Below, piece after piece: positions 1-5,439 of a stretch of DNA of 5,633 nucleotides. Source of the stretch: Akkermansia sp. (GTDB lineage: Bacteria > Verrucomicrobiota > Verrucomicrobiia > Verrucomicrobiales > Akkermansiaceae). The notes below the pieces were generated by a model. That model ran no database searches. It was not told the DNA's origin and saw nothing but the letters and a program-made list of their open reading frames with translations. The translations under genes were made by a program, and so were the position numbers. The number at the start of each line of letters is the position of its first letter. Position 1 is the stretch's first letter. The DNA lies in contig JAFNWZ010000250.1 of NCBI GenBank assembly GCA_017379255.1, positions 1 to 5,633 on the forward strand, in the 5' to 3' direction.

Positions 1-644
1 CCCGCGAGGGCTGCGGTATGATTAAGGTGACCACGCAGAAGTTCTACCGCGTGGGTGGTGCTTCCACCCAGCTCAAAGGTGTGGCCAGTGATATTGTGCT
101 GCCTACGGTGACGGCTGGTCTGCGCATTGGTGAGGGCGAGCAGGATTATGCTATGCCGTACGATGAGATTCCCCGCGCCGGGGGATATGTGAAGAGCAGC
201 CGTATTGCCGGCATCCTGCCGGAATTGATGGCGCGCAGCAAGGCCCGCACGGACAAGGATAAGGATATGCAGTATACCCGCGAGGATATTGCCCGCGCCC
301 GGGAGCGCTACGAGAATAACACGATTTCACTGAACAAGGCCGTGCGCCAGGCGGAAAATGCCCAGCTTCTGGAGCGTAAGAAGGCGATGGATGCCGAGCG
401 TAAGACCCGCTATGAGCAGATGGCCGCAGATGATGCGAAGAATCTCACCATTTACCGCCTGAAGCTGGGTGATGTGAAAGCTGCCAGATTGCCGCTTGCT
501 TCCAAGGACGACGACAGCGAGTACATGGATGAAAACAAGGACCCTGAGGATGAGCTGACGGAAACGCCGGAGTACCCCTCCAGTCTGGATCCGGTGCTGC
601 GCGAGTCTCTTCATATCGTGAAGGATATGATTGATTTGCCTTGA
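1..644 (+). CDS. prc: Tail-specific (C-terminal processing) protease Prc/Tsp, C-terminal part, 5' partial
   Basis: This is the last ~214 residues of a Prc/Tsp protease, a periplasmic serine protease with a Ser-Lys dyad that degrades envelope proteins from their C-termini. The frame is open from base 3, so the ATG at 18 is an internal Met and not the start. The first visible block, IKVTTQKFYRVGGASTQ followed by LKGV..DIVLP, matches the strand just after the catalytic Lys in this family (E. coli has YTIQKFYRVNGGSTQRKGV). Next come a family-typical C-terminal region with a YVKS motif and an N-x-x-S-L-N-x-A-V-R motif, a charged coiled-coil-like stretch rich in Lys, Arg and Glu, and an acidic Asp/Glu-rich segment near nt 505-580. 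The PDZ domain and catalytic dyad lie outside the window. The gene stops with TGA at 642-644 and a terminator follows 26 bases later. The family call is firm; protease activity cannot be judged from this part. Confidence 0.9.
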   Translation, partial: REGCGMIKVTTQKFYRVGGASTQLKGVASDIVLPTVTAGLRIGEGEQDYAMPYDEIPRAGGYVKSSRIAGILPELMARSKARTDKDKDMQYTREDIARARERYENNTISLNKAVRQAENAQLLERKKAMDAERKTRYEQMAADDAKNLTIYRLKLGDVKAARLPLASKDDDSEYMDENKDPEDELTETPEYPSSLDPVLRESLHIVKDMIDLP

Positions 645-670
645 GATGCGGTAAATATTCAAAAATTCAG

Positions 671-699
671 GCCTGCCCGGTTGCCGGGCAGGCTTTTTT
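671..699 (+). terminator. Intrinsic terminator after the protease gene
   Basis: A perfect 10-bp GC-rich stem (671-680 with 684-693), closed by the 3-nt loop TTG, is followed directly by six T residues (694-699). It ends the protease transcript. An A-rich stretch at 661-665 could give weak termination on the other strand too, but there is no gene there to need it. Confidence 0.95.
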
Positions 700-700
700 C

Positions 701-728
701 TTGTCAAACGCGTGCGGGGATTTATAAT
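701..728 (+). promoter_or_regulatory. Sigma-70-like promoter of the glycosyltransferase gene
   Basis: TTGTCA (701-706) and a consensus TATAAT (723-728) are separated by 16 bases. The -35 box starts two bases after the T tract of the upstream terminator, so the gene is its own transcription unit. Transcription would start six to seven bases after the -10 box, at about 734-735, which is the first base of the ATG; the mRNA would be leaderless. This rests on the sequence only. Confidence 0.75.
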
Positions 729-734
729 GCTGGT

Positions 735-1664
735 ATGCCCTTGTTATCATTGATAGTGCCGTGTTATAATGAGCAGGAAACCCTGCGCCCGTTCATGAAG
801 GCGCTTTATGCGGTGCTTGATACGCTGCCGGATGTTCAGCCGGAGGTGATTCTGGTGAACGATGGCAGTGCAGATGATACCCTGCCGCTGATGCGGGAGC
901 TGGCGGCGGAATACCAGGGGGCGCGTTATATTTCCTTCTCCCGCAATTTTGGTAAGGAAAGTGCCATGCTGGCTGGTTTTCAGGCGGCCAGGGGAGATTA
1001 TGTCGCGGTGATGGATGCCGATTTGCAGGACCCGCCCGCCTTGCTGCCGGAAATGCTGCGCGCGGTGCGCGAGGAAGGGTTTGATTGCGCCGGCACACGC
1101 CGCGTTTCCCGCAAGGGGGAACCAGTTATCCGTTCGTTTTTTGCCCGGGCGTTTTACCAGCTTATCAATGTGGTGTCTCACACTCAGCTGGTAGATGGCG
1201 CGCGTGATTATAAGCTGCTGAGCCGCAAGGTGGTGGATGCGCTGTTGCAGTTGCCGGAATATAACCGTTTTTCTAAGGGCCTGTATGAGTGGGTGGGCTT
1301 CAGGACCAAATGGATGGAGTTTGAGAATGTGGAACGCGTAGCCGGCGAGACCAAGTGGTCCTTCTGGAAATTGTTCAAGTACTCCCTGGAGGGGATAGTT
1401 GCCTTCACCACCATGCCGCTGGCTGTGGCATCCGTTCTGGGCATGCTCTGTATGCTGGTGGCGCTGGTTATCATTGTGTCGCTGGTGGTGCGCCAGATGC
1501 TGTGGCATAACTCGGTGGACGGCTGGACATCTCTGGTGTGTATTATTGTGCTGCTCAGTGGTTTGCAGCTCTTCTGCGTGGGTGTGCTCGGGCAGTATGT
1601 TTCCAAGATGTACCTGGAAATCAAGCGCCGCCCGCACTACATTGTTGCTGAGCAGTCAGAATAA
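735..1664 (+). CDS. GT2-family polyprenyl-phosphate glycosyltransferase (GtrB/DPM1-like)
   Basis: The 309-aa protein should transfer a sugar from a nucleotide sugar to a polyprenyl phosphate on the cytoplasmic face of the inner membrane, supplying lipid-linked sugar for glycan or lipid modification. The GT-A fold opens with LSLIVPCYNE (4-13). VNDGS (41-45) and the metal-binding DAD of MDADLQDP (93-100) are the nucleotide-sugar and metal sites. The conserved DYKLLSR (158-164) and AGETKWSFWKL (203-213) blocks precede two membrane helices at about 222-252 and 264-287, then a basic tail (KRRP). Length and order fit the GtrB/YkoT/ArnC-like group (about 310-330 aa). I chose the ATG at 735 because the fold starts at once after it and the promoter places the transcript start there; an in-frame TTG at 681 lies inside the terminator loop and is excluded. 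No Shine-Dalgarno lies at useful spacing. No flippase or donor-sugar gene is next to it, so the sugar is unknown. Confidence 0.88.
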   Translation: MPLLSLIVPCYNEQETLRPFMKALYAVLDTLPDVQPEVILVNDGSADDTLPLMRELAAEYQGARYISFSRNFGKESAMLAGFQAARGDYVAVMDADLQDPPALLPEMLRAVREEGFDCAGTRRVSRKGEPVIRSFFARAFYQLINVVSHTQLVDGARDYKLLSRKVVDALLQLPEYNRFSKGLYEWVGFRTKWMEFENVERVAGETKWSFWKLFKYSLEGIVAFTTMPLAVASVLGMLCMLVALVIIVSLVVRQMLWHNSVDGWTSLVCIIVLLSGLQLFCVGVLGQYVSKMYLEIKRRPHYIVAEQSE

Positions 1665-1665
1665 A

Positions 1666-2280
1666 TCACTTGAGCCCGCCGCGGATGAGCCCCAGCAGGG
1701 CAACGGTGCGGGCCCAGTTCTCCGGGTGGTCGTCGCTCTCCGGAAACAGGCGGCCCTCCGGTATGCGGGCGTAGCGCTCTGTGGCTTTGGAATGGCTGAG
1801 CTCCCGCAGCCCCACGCTGAAGGTGACGGGCCCGAGCAGCATGAACTCACGAGCCATTTCATGCGAGCCGTTCCAGGCGTGCAGGTGCACCCGGGGCAGG
1901 GTGCCGCAGCGTGCCCGCCCGCGCAGAATTTCCAACAGCTCGCCCCATGCCTGCACACCGTGCAGCTGCACCATGCGCTCGTGGCGGAAGGCCGCCCCCA
2001 GGTGGATGTGCAGCAGGAGCCGCTGCACTTCCAGGGTGCCGGCGTGGCGCGGTGAAGCGTCCAGCCCGGTTTCTCCCACTCCGGCCTGCGCGTGGCGGGT
2101 AAGCCAGTCATCCAGCTCAAAGGCGAGTTCCGCGGCATCGGTTTCGTGGGCATGCCAGGGGTGAATGCCGAAGCAGGGTATCATGCCCTCTGCGGTGGAG
2201 ATTTGCTCCCAATCGGCGCGGGTAACGGCGCAGAGATAGCCTCCGTGGGGGCCGGGGTGGTGGGTGTGGTAATCTTTCAT
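1666..2280 (-). CDS. Short TatD-family metal-dependent hydrolase
   Basis: The 204-aa protein belongs to the TatD branch of the amidohydrolase TIM barrels, which bind two metals and in known members cleave DNA or RNA from the 3' end. The expected ligands are in order: DYHTH (3-7, giving H5 and H7), GIHPWH (38-43), GETGLD (69-74, with E70), QLH (105-107), HLHAWNGS (132-139, standing for the usual HCFSG) and ESD (181-183, standing for ETD). It is about 50 residues shorter than typical TatD proteins (about 250-265 aa): the span between the first His pair and GIHPWH is short, and the barrel end after ESD has only about 20 residues. All metal positions remain, so it looks like a compact form and not a broken gene. 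Its ATG overlaps the radC stop (ATGA at 2277-2280), which points to coupled translation. The stop lies one base from the end of the convergent glycosyltransferase gene. Its substrate is unknown. Confidence 0.82.
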   Translation of the reverse strand: MKDYHTHHPGPHGGYLCAVTRADWEQISTAEGMIPCFGIHPWHAHETDAAELAFELDDWLTRHAQAGVGETGLDASPRHAGTLEVQRLLLHIHLGAAFRHERMVQLHGVQAWGELLEILRGRARCGTLPRVHLHAWNGSHEMAREFMLLGPVTFSVGLRELSHSKATERYARIPEGRLFPESDDHPENWARTVALLGLIRGGLK

Positions 2281-2978
2281 AAGGAAATGAAGCCGTGTTC
2301 CCTGAAGCTGTAATAGAGAGGGAAACTGGTGCCGATGATGATGTGGTCGAGCACGGGGATGTGAAGGGCGGTGCCGGCGCTGACCAGGTCGCGGGTCAGT
2401 TCCCGGTCCGTCTTGCTGGGGTTGGGGTCGCCGCTGGGGTGGTTGTGCGCCACGATGATGCTGCTGGCATTGCTGATAATTGCTTCCCGGAAAACGTCCC
2501 GCGTGTGAACCAGCGTGCGGTTGAGTGTGCCTTTGGAGATATTGCTGCGCCGGATGAGGTGCCGGTGGGTATCAAGCATGAGCACCACGAAATGCTCCTG
2601 CTGCTCGTAACGCAAATCACCCGCAAGGTAATCGTAGACCGCCTGCGGGGTGCTCATGTCAACGCGCACAAGATCTTCTTTCATGGCGCGGTGGCCCAGT
2701 TCGAACACGGCGGCCAGAGTGGCGGCTTTGGCGCTGCCTATACCCTTGCAGCAGCGGGTGATTTCGCGGGCTTCCATGCGCCCCAGCGCCGTGAGTGAGC
2801 CCGCAGCACGCTTGAGCCTGGCTGCCAGTTCCAGCACATTGCAGCCTTTCAGGCCGGTGCGCAGGAAAATGGCGATGAGTTCCTCATCGCTCAACGCGGC
2901 TCTGCCACGCTGAATCAGCTTCTCGCGCGGTCGCTCGTCTTCTGCCATATCTAGCAGTTTCTGGCTGGTGGATTCCAT
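2277..2978 (-). CDS. radC: RadC-family JAMM/MPN-domain protein (UPF0758)
   Basis: Starting at the ATG at 2978 the protein has 233 aa, near the usual 220-230. It opens with the family signature ERPREKLIQRG (15-25) and LSDEELIAIFLRTG (29-42), then has a helix-hairpin-helix-like segment around CKGIGSAKAATL (77-88), and then the JAMM domain. The zinc motif is complete: H178, H180, S188 and D191 in HNHPSGDPNPSKTD, with E128 in QEHF as the likely acid. The NRTLVHTRDVFREAI block (153-167) is typical. The family's function is unsettled: the DNA-repair link of E. coli radC was later traced to recG, and the MPN fold suggests a metallopeptidase or a role on DNA. Other in-frame ATGs lie at 2990 (237 aa) and 3035 (252 aa), but the best promoter would start the mRNA near 2982, leaving only the ATG at 2978. 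It is the first gene of an operon with the TatD-like gene. Confidence 0.92.
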   Translation of the reverse strand: MESTSQKLLDMAEDERPREKLIQRGRAALSDEELIAIFLRTGLKGCNVLELAARLKRAAGSLTALGRMEAREITRCCKGIGSAKAATLAAVFELGHRAMKEDLVRVDMSTPQAVYDYLAGDLRYEQQEHFVVLMLDTHRHLIRRSNISKGTLNRTLVHTRDVFREAIISNASSIIVAHNHPSGDPNPSKTDRELTRDLVSAGTALHIPVLDHIIIGTSFPLYYSFREHGFISL

Positions 2979-2988
2979 AAGCTGCTTC

Positions 2989-3017
2989 ATTGTACACAAA
3001 ATTATATCGTCTGTGAA
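2989..3017 (-). promoter_or_regulatory. Promoter of the radC-tatD operon
   Basis: On the minus strand TTCACA (3017-3012) and TACAAT (2994-2989) are spaced by 17 bases. The transcript would start at about 2982-2983, only four or five bases before the radC ATG at 2978, so the mRNA would be almost leaderless. A second -10-like TATAAT lies at 3006-3001 but has no fitting -35 box; if it is used, the start at 2990 becomes possible. Confidence 0.6.
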
Positions 3018-3046
3018 GTGAAAACGCTTTGGCACGAATTATTTGC

Positions 3047-3075
3047 TTGCGCTGGGCTGGATGTCTGTGTACAAT
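3047..3075 (+). promoter_or_regulatory. Promoter of pnp
   Basis: TTGCGC (3047-3052) and TACAAT (3070-3075) are spaced by 17 bases, placing the transcript start near 3082. The leader before pnp would then be about 150 nt. The -35 box is a weak match, so the promoter may need help or be of moderate strength. Confidence 0.5.
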
Positions 3076-3081
3076 GACCGC

Positions 3082-3231
3082 GGCTCGTTTTTGTTGATTT
3101 TGCGGCATCAATGGGCACTGTGGGGCAGGAAGTACGTAATCCTGCGCTGCAGAACCAAAGGAGGCAGTGGCCGGTTCCGGCCTCCGGCGGCGCAGATGGA
3201 ACCGGCATTCAGAAGAGAAAGAAAATAAAAA
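3082..3231 (+). promoter_or_regulatory. Structured 5' leader of pnp
   Basis: This ~150-nt leader can form several hairpins that cannot all exist together: a 6-bp stem 3125-3130/3140-3145; a 9-bp stem 3142-3150/3187-3195 (one G-U); a 6-bp stem 3160-3165/3180-3185 that hides the GGAGG at 3160-3164; and a perfect 9-bp stem 3170-3178/3198-3206. In E. coli, PNPase represses its own mRNA through a leader stem cut by RNase III, so self-control is a reasonable guess here, though the RNA looks unrelated. Two tiny ORFs lie in it: an ATG ORF of 10 codons (3196-3228), and a GTG ORF of 22 codons (3167-3235) whose TGA overlaps the pnp ATG. Confidence 0.45.
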
Positions 3232-5379
3232 ATGAGTATACATTCCGTTACTTGTGCCGTTGGCACAAACCCCATCACCATTGAAACGGGCAAGCTTGCC
3301 CTTCTGGCCGATGGCGCCGTTACCGTCCGTTGTGGTGATACTGTGGTGCTGGTCACCGTTGTGAGCGCTACCAAGATCAAGGATGGCCAGACCTTCTTCC
3401 CCCTTTCGGTGGAATACAAGGAAAAGGCTGCTGCCGCGGGTATGTTCCCCGGTGGTTACTTCAAGCGCGAAGGCCGCCCCACGGAGAAAGAGATTCTGAC
3501 CTGCCGCATGACGGATCGCCCGCTGCGTCCCATGTTCCCCAAAGGCTATTTCTACGATACGCAGGTGATTTCCCTGCTCATGGCTGCAGATGGTGAGAAT
3601 GAGCCTGATATCCTGAGCATCAACGGTGCTTCCGCCGCCTGTGTGATTTCTGACCTTCCCTTTGCTGAGCCCGTGGGTGCTGTGCGTGTGGGCCGTATCA
3701 ATGGCGAGTTTGTGATTAACCCCACCAACTCCCAGCGCCTGGAATCTGACCTTGACCTGGTGTATGCCGGTTCCAAGGACCAGGTTATCATGATTGAAGG
3801 TTCTGCCAATGAACTGCCCGAAGAGGACTTCATTGCTGCTCTGCACTACGCTCAGGAAAATGTGGCCAAGATCTGCGCCGCCCAGGAAGAGCTGCGCGGT
3901 ATCTGCGGCAAGCCCAAGCGTGAATATGAGCTGACTCTGGCTAAGCCTGAGCTGCTCGAAATCGGCTATCAGGTGGCTGGTGACCGCATCGAGGAGGCTA
4001 TCTACGCCCCCAACAAGATTCAGCGCCAGAAGCAGGTGGGCGCTCTGCGCGACGAGGTGGAAGTGGCTATCAAGGCTGCCTACCCCGAGGCCACGGATTT
4101 CGACGTGGAGCAGGTGTTTGAGTACATCCAGAAGAAGGCTTTCCGTATCTCCATCATGGAGCAGGACAAGCGCGCCGACGGTCGCGCTATCAAGCAGCTG
4201 CGCCCGCTGGAGGCTGAGGTGAATGTGCTGCCCCCCGTGGTGCACGGCTCCGCTCTCTTTGCCCGTGGCGAGACCAAGTCTGTGTGCCTTGCCACCCTGG
4301 CTCCCATGGAGGAGAAGCAGTACCTCGATAACTACACCGGTTCTGTGGATGAGAAACGCTTCATCCTGCACTACAACTTCCCCCCGTTCTCTGTGGGTGA
4401 AACCGGTCGTTTCGGTGGTCAGAACCGCCGCGAAATCGGCCACGGTGCCCTGGCTGAGCGCTCCATCGCTCCGGTGATTCCGGACGAGAATGACTTCCCC
4501 TACGCCATCCGCGTTTCCTCCGAGATTATGGAGTCCAACGGTTCCACCTCCATGGCTTCCGTATGCGCCGGCACCATGTCTCTGCTGGCTGCAGGTGTGC
4601 CGCTGAAGCGCCCGGTTTCCGGTATTTCCGTGGGTCTGGTGACGGAGTTTGAGAACGAGGGTGACCGCGAGCCCAAGCGCTACAAGACGCTGCTCGACAT
4701 CATCGGTTCCGAAGACTTCTACGGCGACATGGACTTCAAGCTCTGCGGTTCCTCCGTGGGCGTGACCGGTTACCAGCTGGATCTCAAACTGCCCGGTATT
4801 CCGCTGTATATTCTGGAAGACGCTATTCACCTGGCCCGCAAGGGGCGTCTGGATGTGCTCGACACCATGAATGCCTGCATCCCCGGCCCGCAGGCCATGA
4901 GCCCGAACGCTCCGCGCATCGAATCCACCAGCATCCCGCAGGACCGCATTGGTGAACTTATCGGGCCCGGCGGTAAGAATATCAAGGCTTTGCAGGCTGA
5001 GACCGGTACGGATATCAACATCGAGGAAGATGGCACGGTGCGTATCTACGGCAGCCGCCAGGAGGGCGTGGAGCGTGCTCTGTACCTCATCGACCGCATG
5101 TTCAAGGAAATCGAAGTGGGTGAAACCTACGAAGGTAAGATTGTTTCCACCAAGGAATTCGGTGCCTTCATGGAAGTGCTGCCCGGTAAGGACGGCCTCA
5201 TCCATATCTCTGAGCTGGCCGAAGGCCGCACCCAGAAGACTGAGGACGTGGTGAAGGTTGGTGACATTGTGACCGCCAAGTGCATCGGTATCGATGACAA
5301 GGGCCGTGTCAAGATGTCCATCCGCGCCGCCATGCGTGATCGCAAGGCCAAGGAGGCCGCTGCCGGGGAGCAGGCCTGA
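3232..5379 (+). CDS. pnp: Polyribonucleotide nucleotidyltransferase (PNPase)
   Basis: The 715-aa enzyme is a 3'-to-5' phosphorolytic exoribonuclease that makes nucleoside diphosphates from RNA; it works as a trimer and often sits in RNA-degrading complexes. The full domain order is present: first RNase PH-like core (~10-145), helical linker, second core from RADGR (314), KH domain (~565-625, GPGG at 578-581) and S1 domain (~630-702, with FGAFMEV and DGLIHISEL). Catalytic and phosphate-binding residues are kept: SALFARGET (340-348), STSMASVC (438-445), and D495, D501 and K503 in EDFYGDMDFK. The ATG at 3232 follows a purine-rich AGAAGAGAAAG tract, not a strong Shine-Dalgarno. Tandem in-frame stops TGA TAG close it. 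Codon bias is strong: no TTA, CTA or TCA codon occurs, as expected for a highly expressed gene. Unlike the common rpsO-pnp pairing, no rpsO lies upstream; radC is divergent instead. Confidence 0.98.
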   Translation: MSIHSVTCAVGTNPITIETGKLALLADGAVTVRCGDTVVLVTVVSATKIKDGQTFFPLSVEYKEKAAAAGMFPGGYFKREGRPTEKEILTCRMTDRPLRPMFPKGYFYDTQVISLLMAADGENEPDILSINGASAACVISDLPFAEPVGAVRVGRINGEFVINPTNSQRLESDLDLVYAGSKDQVIMIEGSANELPEEDFIAALHYAQENVAKICAAQEELRGICGKPKREYELTLAKPELLEIGYQVAGDRIEEAIYAPNKIQRQKQVGALRDEVEVAIKAAYPEATDFDVEQVFEYIQKKAFRISIMEQDKRADGRAIKQLRPLEAEVNVLPPVVHGSALFARGETKSVCLATLAPMEEKQYLDNYTGSVDEKRFILHYNFPPFSVGETGRFGGQNRREIGHGALAERSIAPVIPDENDFPYAIRVSSEIMESNGSTSMASVCAGTMSLLAAGVPLKRPVSGISVGLVTEFENEGDREPKRYKTLLDIIGSEDFYGDMDFKLCGSSVGVTGYQLDLKLPGIPLYILEDAIHLARKGRLDVLDTMNACIPGPQAMSPNAPRIESTSIPQDRIGELIGPGGKNIKALQAETGTDINIEEDGTVRIYGSRQEGVERALYLIDRMFKEIEVGETYEGKIVSTKEFGAFMEVLPGKDGLIHISELAEGRTQKTEDVVKVGDIVTAKCIGIDDKGRVKMSIRAAMRDRKAKEAAAGEQA

Positions 5380-5406
5380 TAGCCCGCTTATCTGAAGTGC
5401 ATTTTC

Positions 5407-5439
5407 AGCCGCTGTCTGCGTTTGCAGGCAGCGGCTTTT
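5407..5439 (+). terminator. Intrinsic terminator of pnp
   Basis: A 13-bp stem (5407-5419 with 5424-5436, one G-U pair), closed by the 4-nt loop GTTT, ends in a short run of four T residues. It begins 28 bases after the pnp stop. The T tract is short but the stem is strong. Confidence 0.88.

Larger units (their letters stand above)
2987..3077. repeat. 12-base inverted repeat across the divergent radC/pnp promoters
   Basis: The 12-mer TGTGTACAATGA occurs on the plus strand at 3066-3077 and on the minus strand at 2998-2987, with 67 bases between the copies. Each copy contains the TACAAT -10 box of one of the two divergent promoters. The identity goes beyond what a -10 box needs, so it may be a shared regulator site, or simply two similar -10 regions. 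Confidence 0.6.

Noticed and set aside
18..20. ATG at 18 as the start of a 208-aa gene
   Set aside because: The frame is open to the window edge, and the protein begins in the middle of a conserved Prc region, so it is an internal Met.
681..734. An upstream TTG start giving a 327-aa glycosyltransferase
   Set aside because: The TTG lies in the loop of the terminator and before the promoter, and the extra 18 residues do not look like part of the GT2 fold.
747..1637. A 296-codon minus-strand frame opposite the glycosyltransferase
   Set aside because: It is a shadow of a well-conserved GT2 gene; its product is rich in His, Gln and Arg with no recognisable motif.
1674..1713. GCCCGC (1674-1679) and GCGGGC (1708-1713) as a terminator between the convergent genes
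   Set aside because: The loop would be 28 nt, there is no T tract, and the arms lie inside the TatD-like coding sequence.
1399..2153. Several 127-218 codon frames (1399-2055 +, 1656-2153 -, 1781-2164 +) over the glycosyltransferase and TatD-like genes
   Set aside because: They are GC-rich out-of-frame readings dominated by Arg, Cys, Ser and Ala, with no family motifs and no start signals.
3001..3006. TATAAT on the minus strand as the main radC -10 box
   Set aside because: The bases 16-18 upstream do not resemble a -35 box, whereas TACAAT at 2994-2989 pairs with TTCACA at a 17-base spacing. It stays an alternative.
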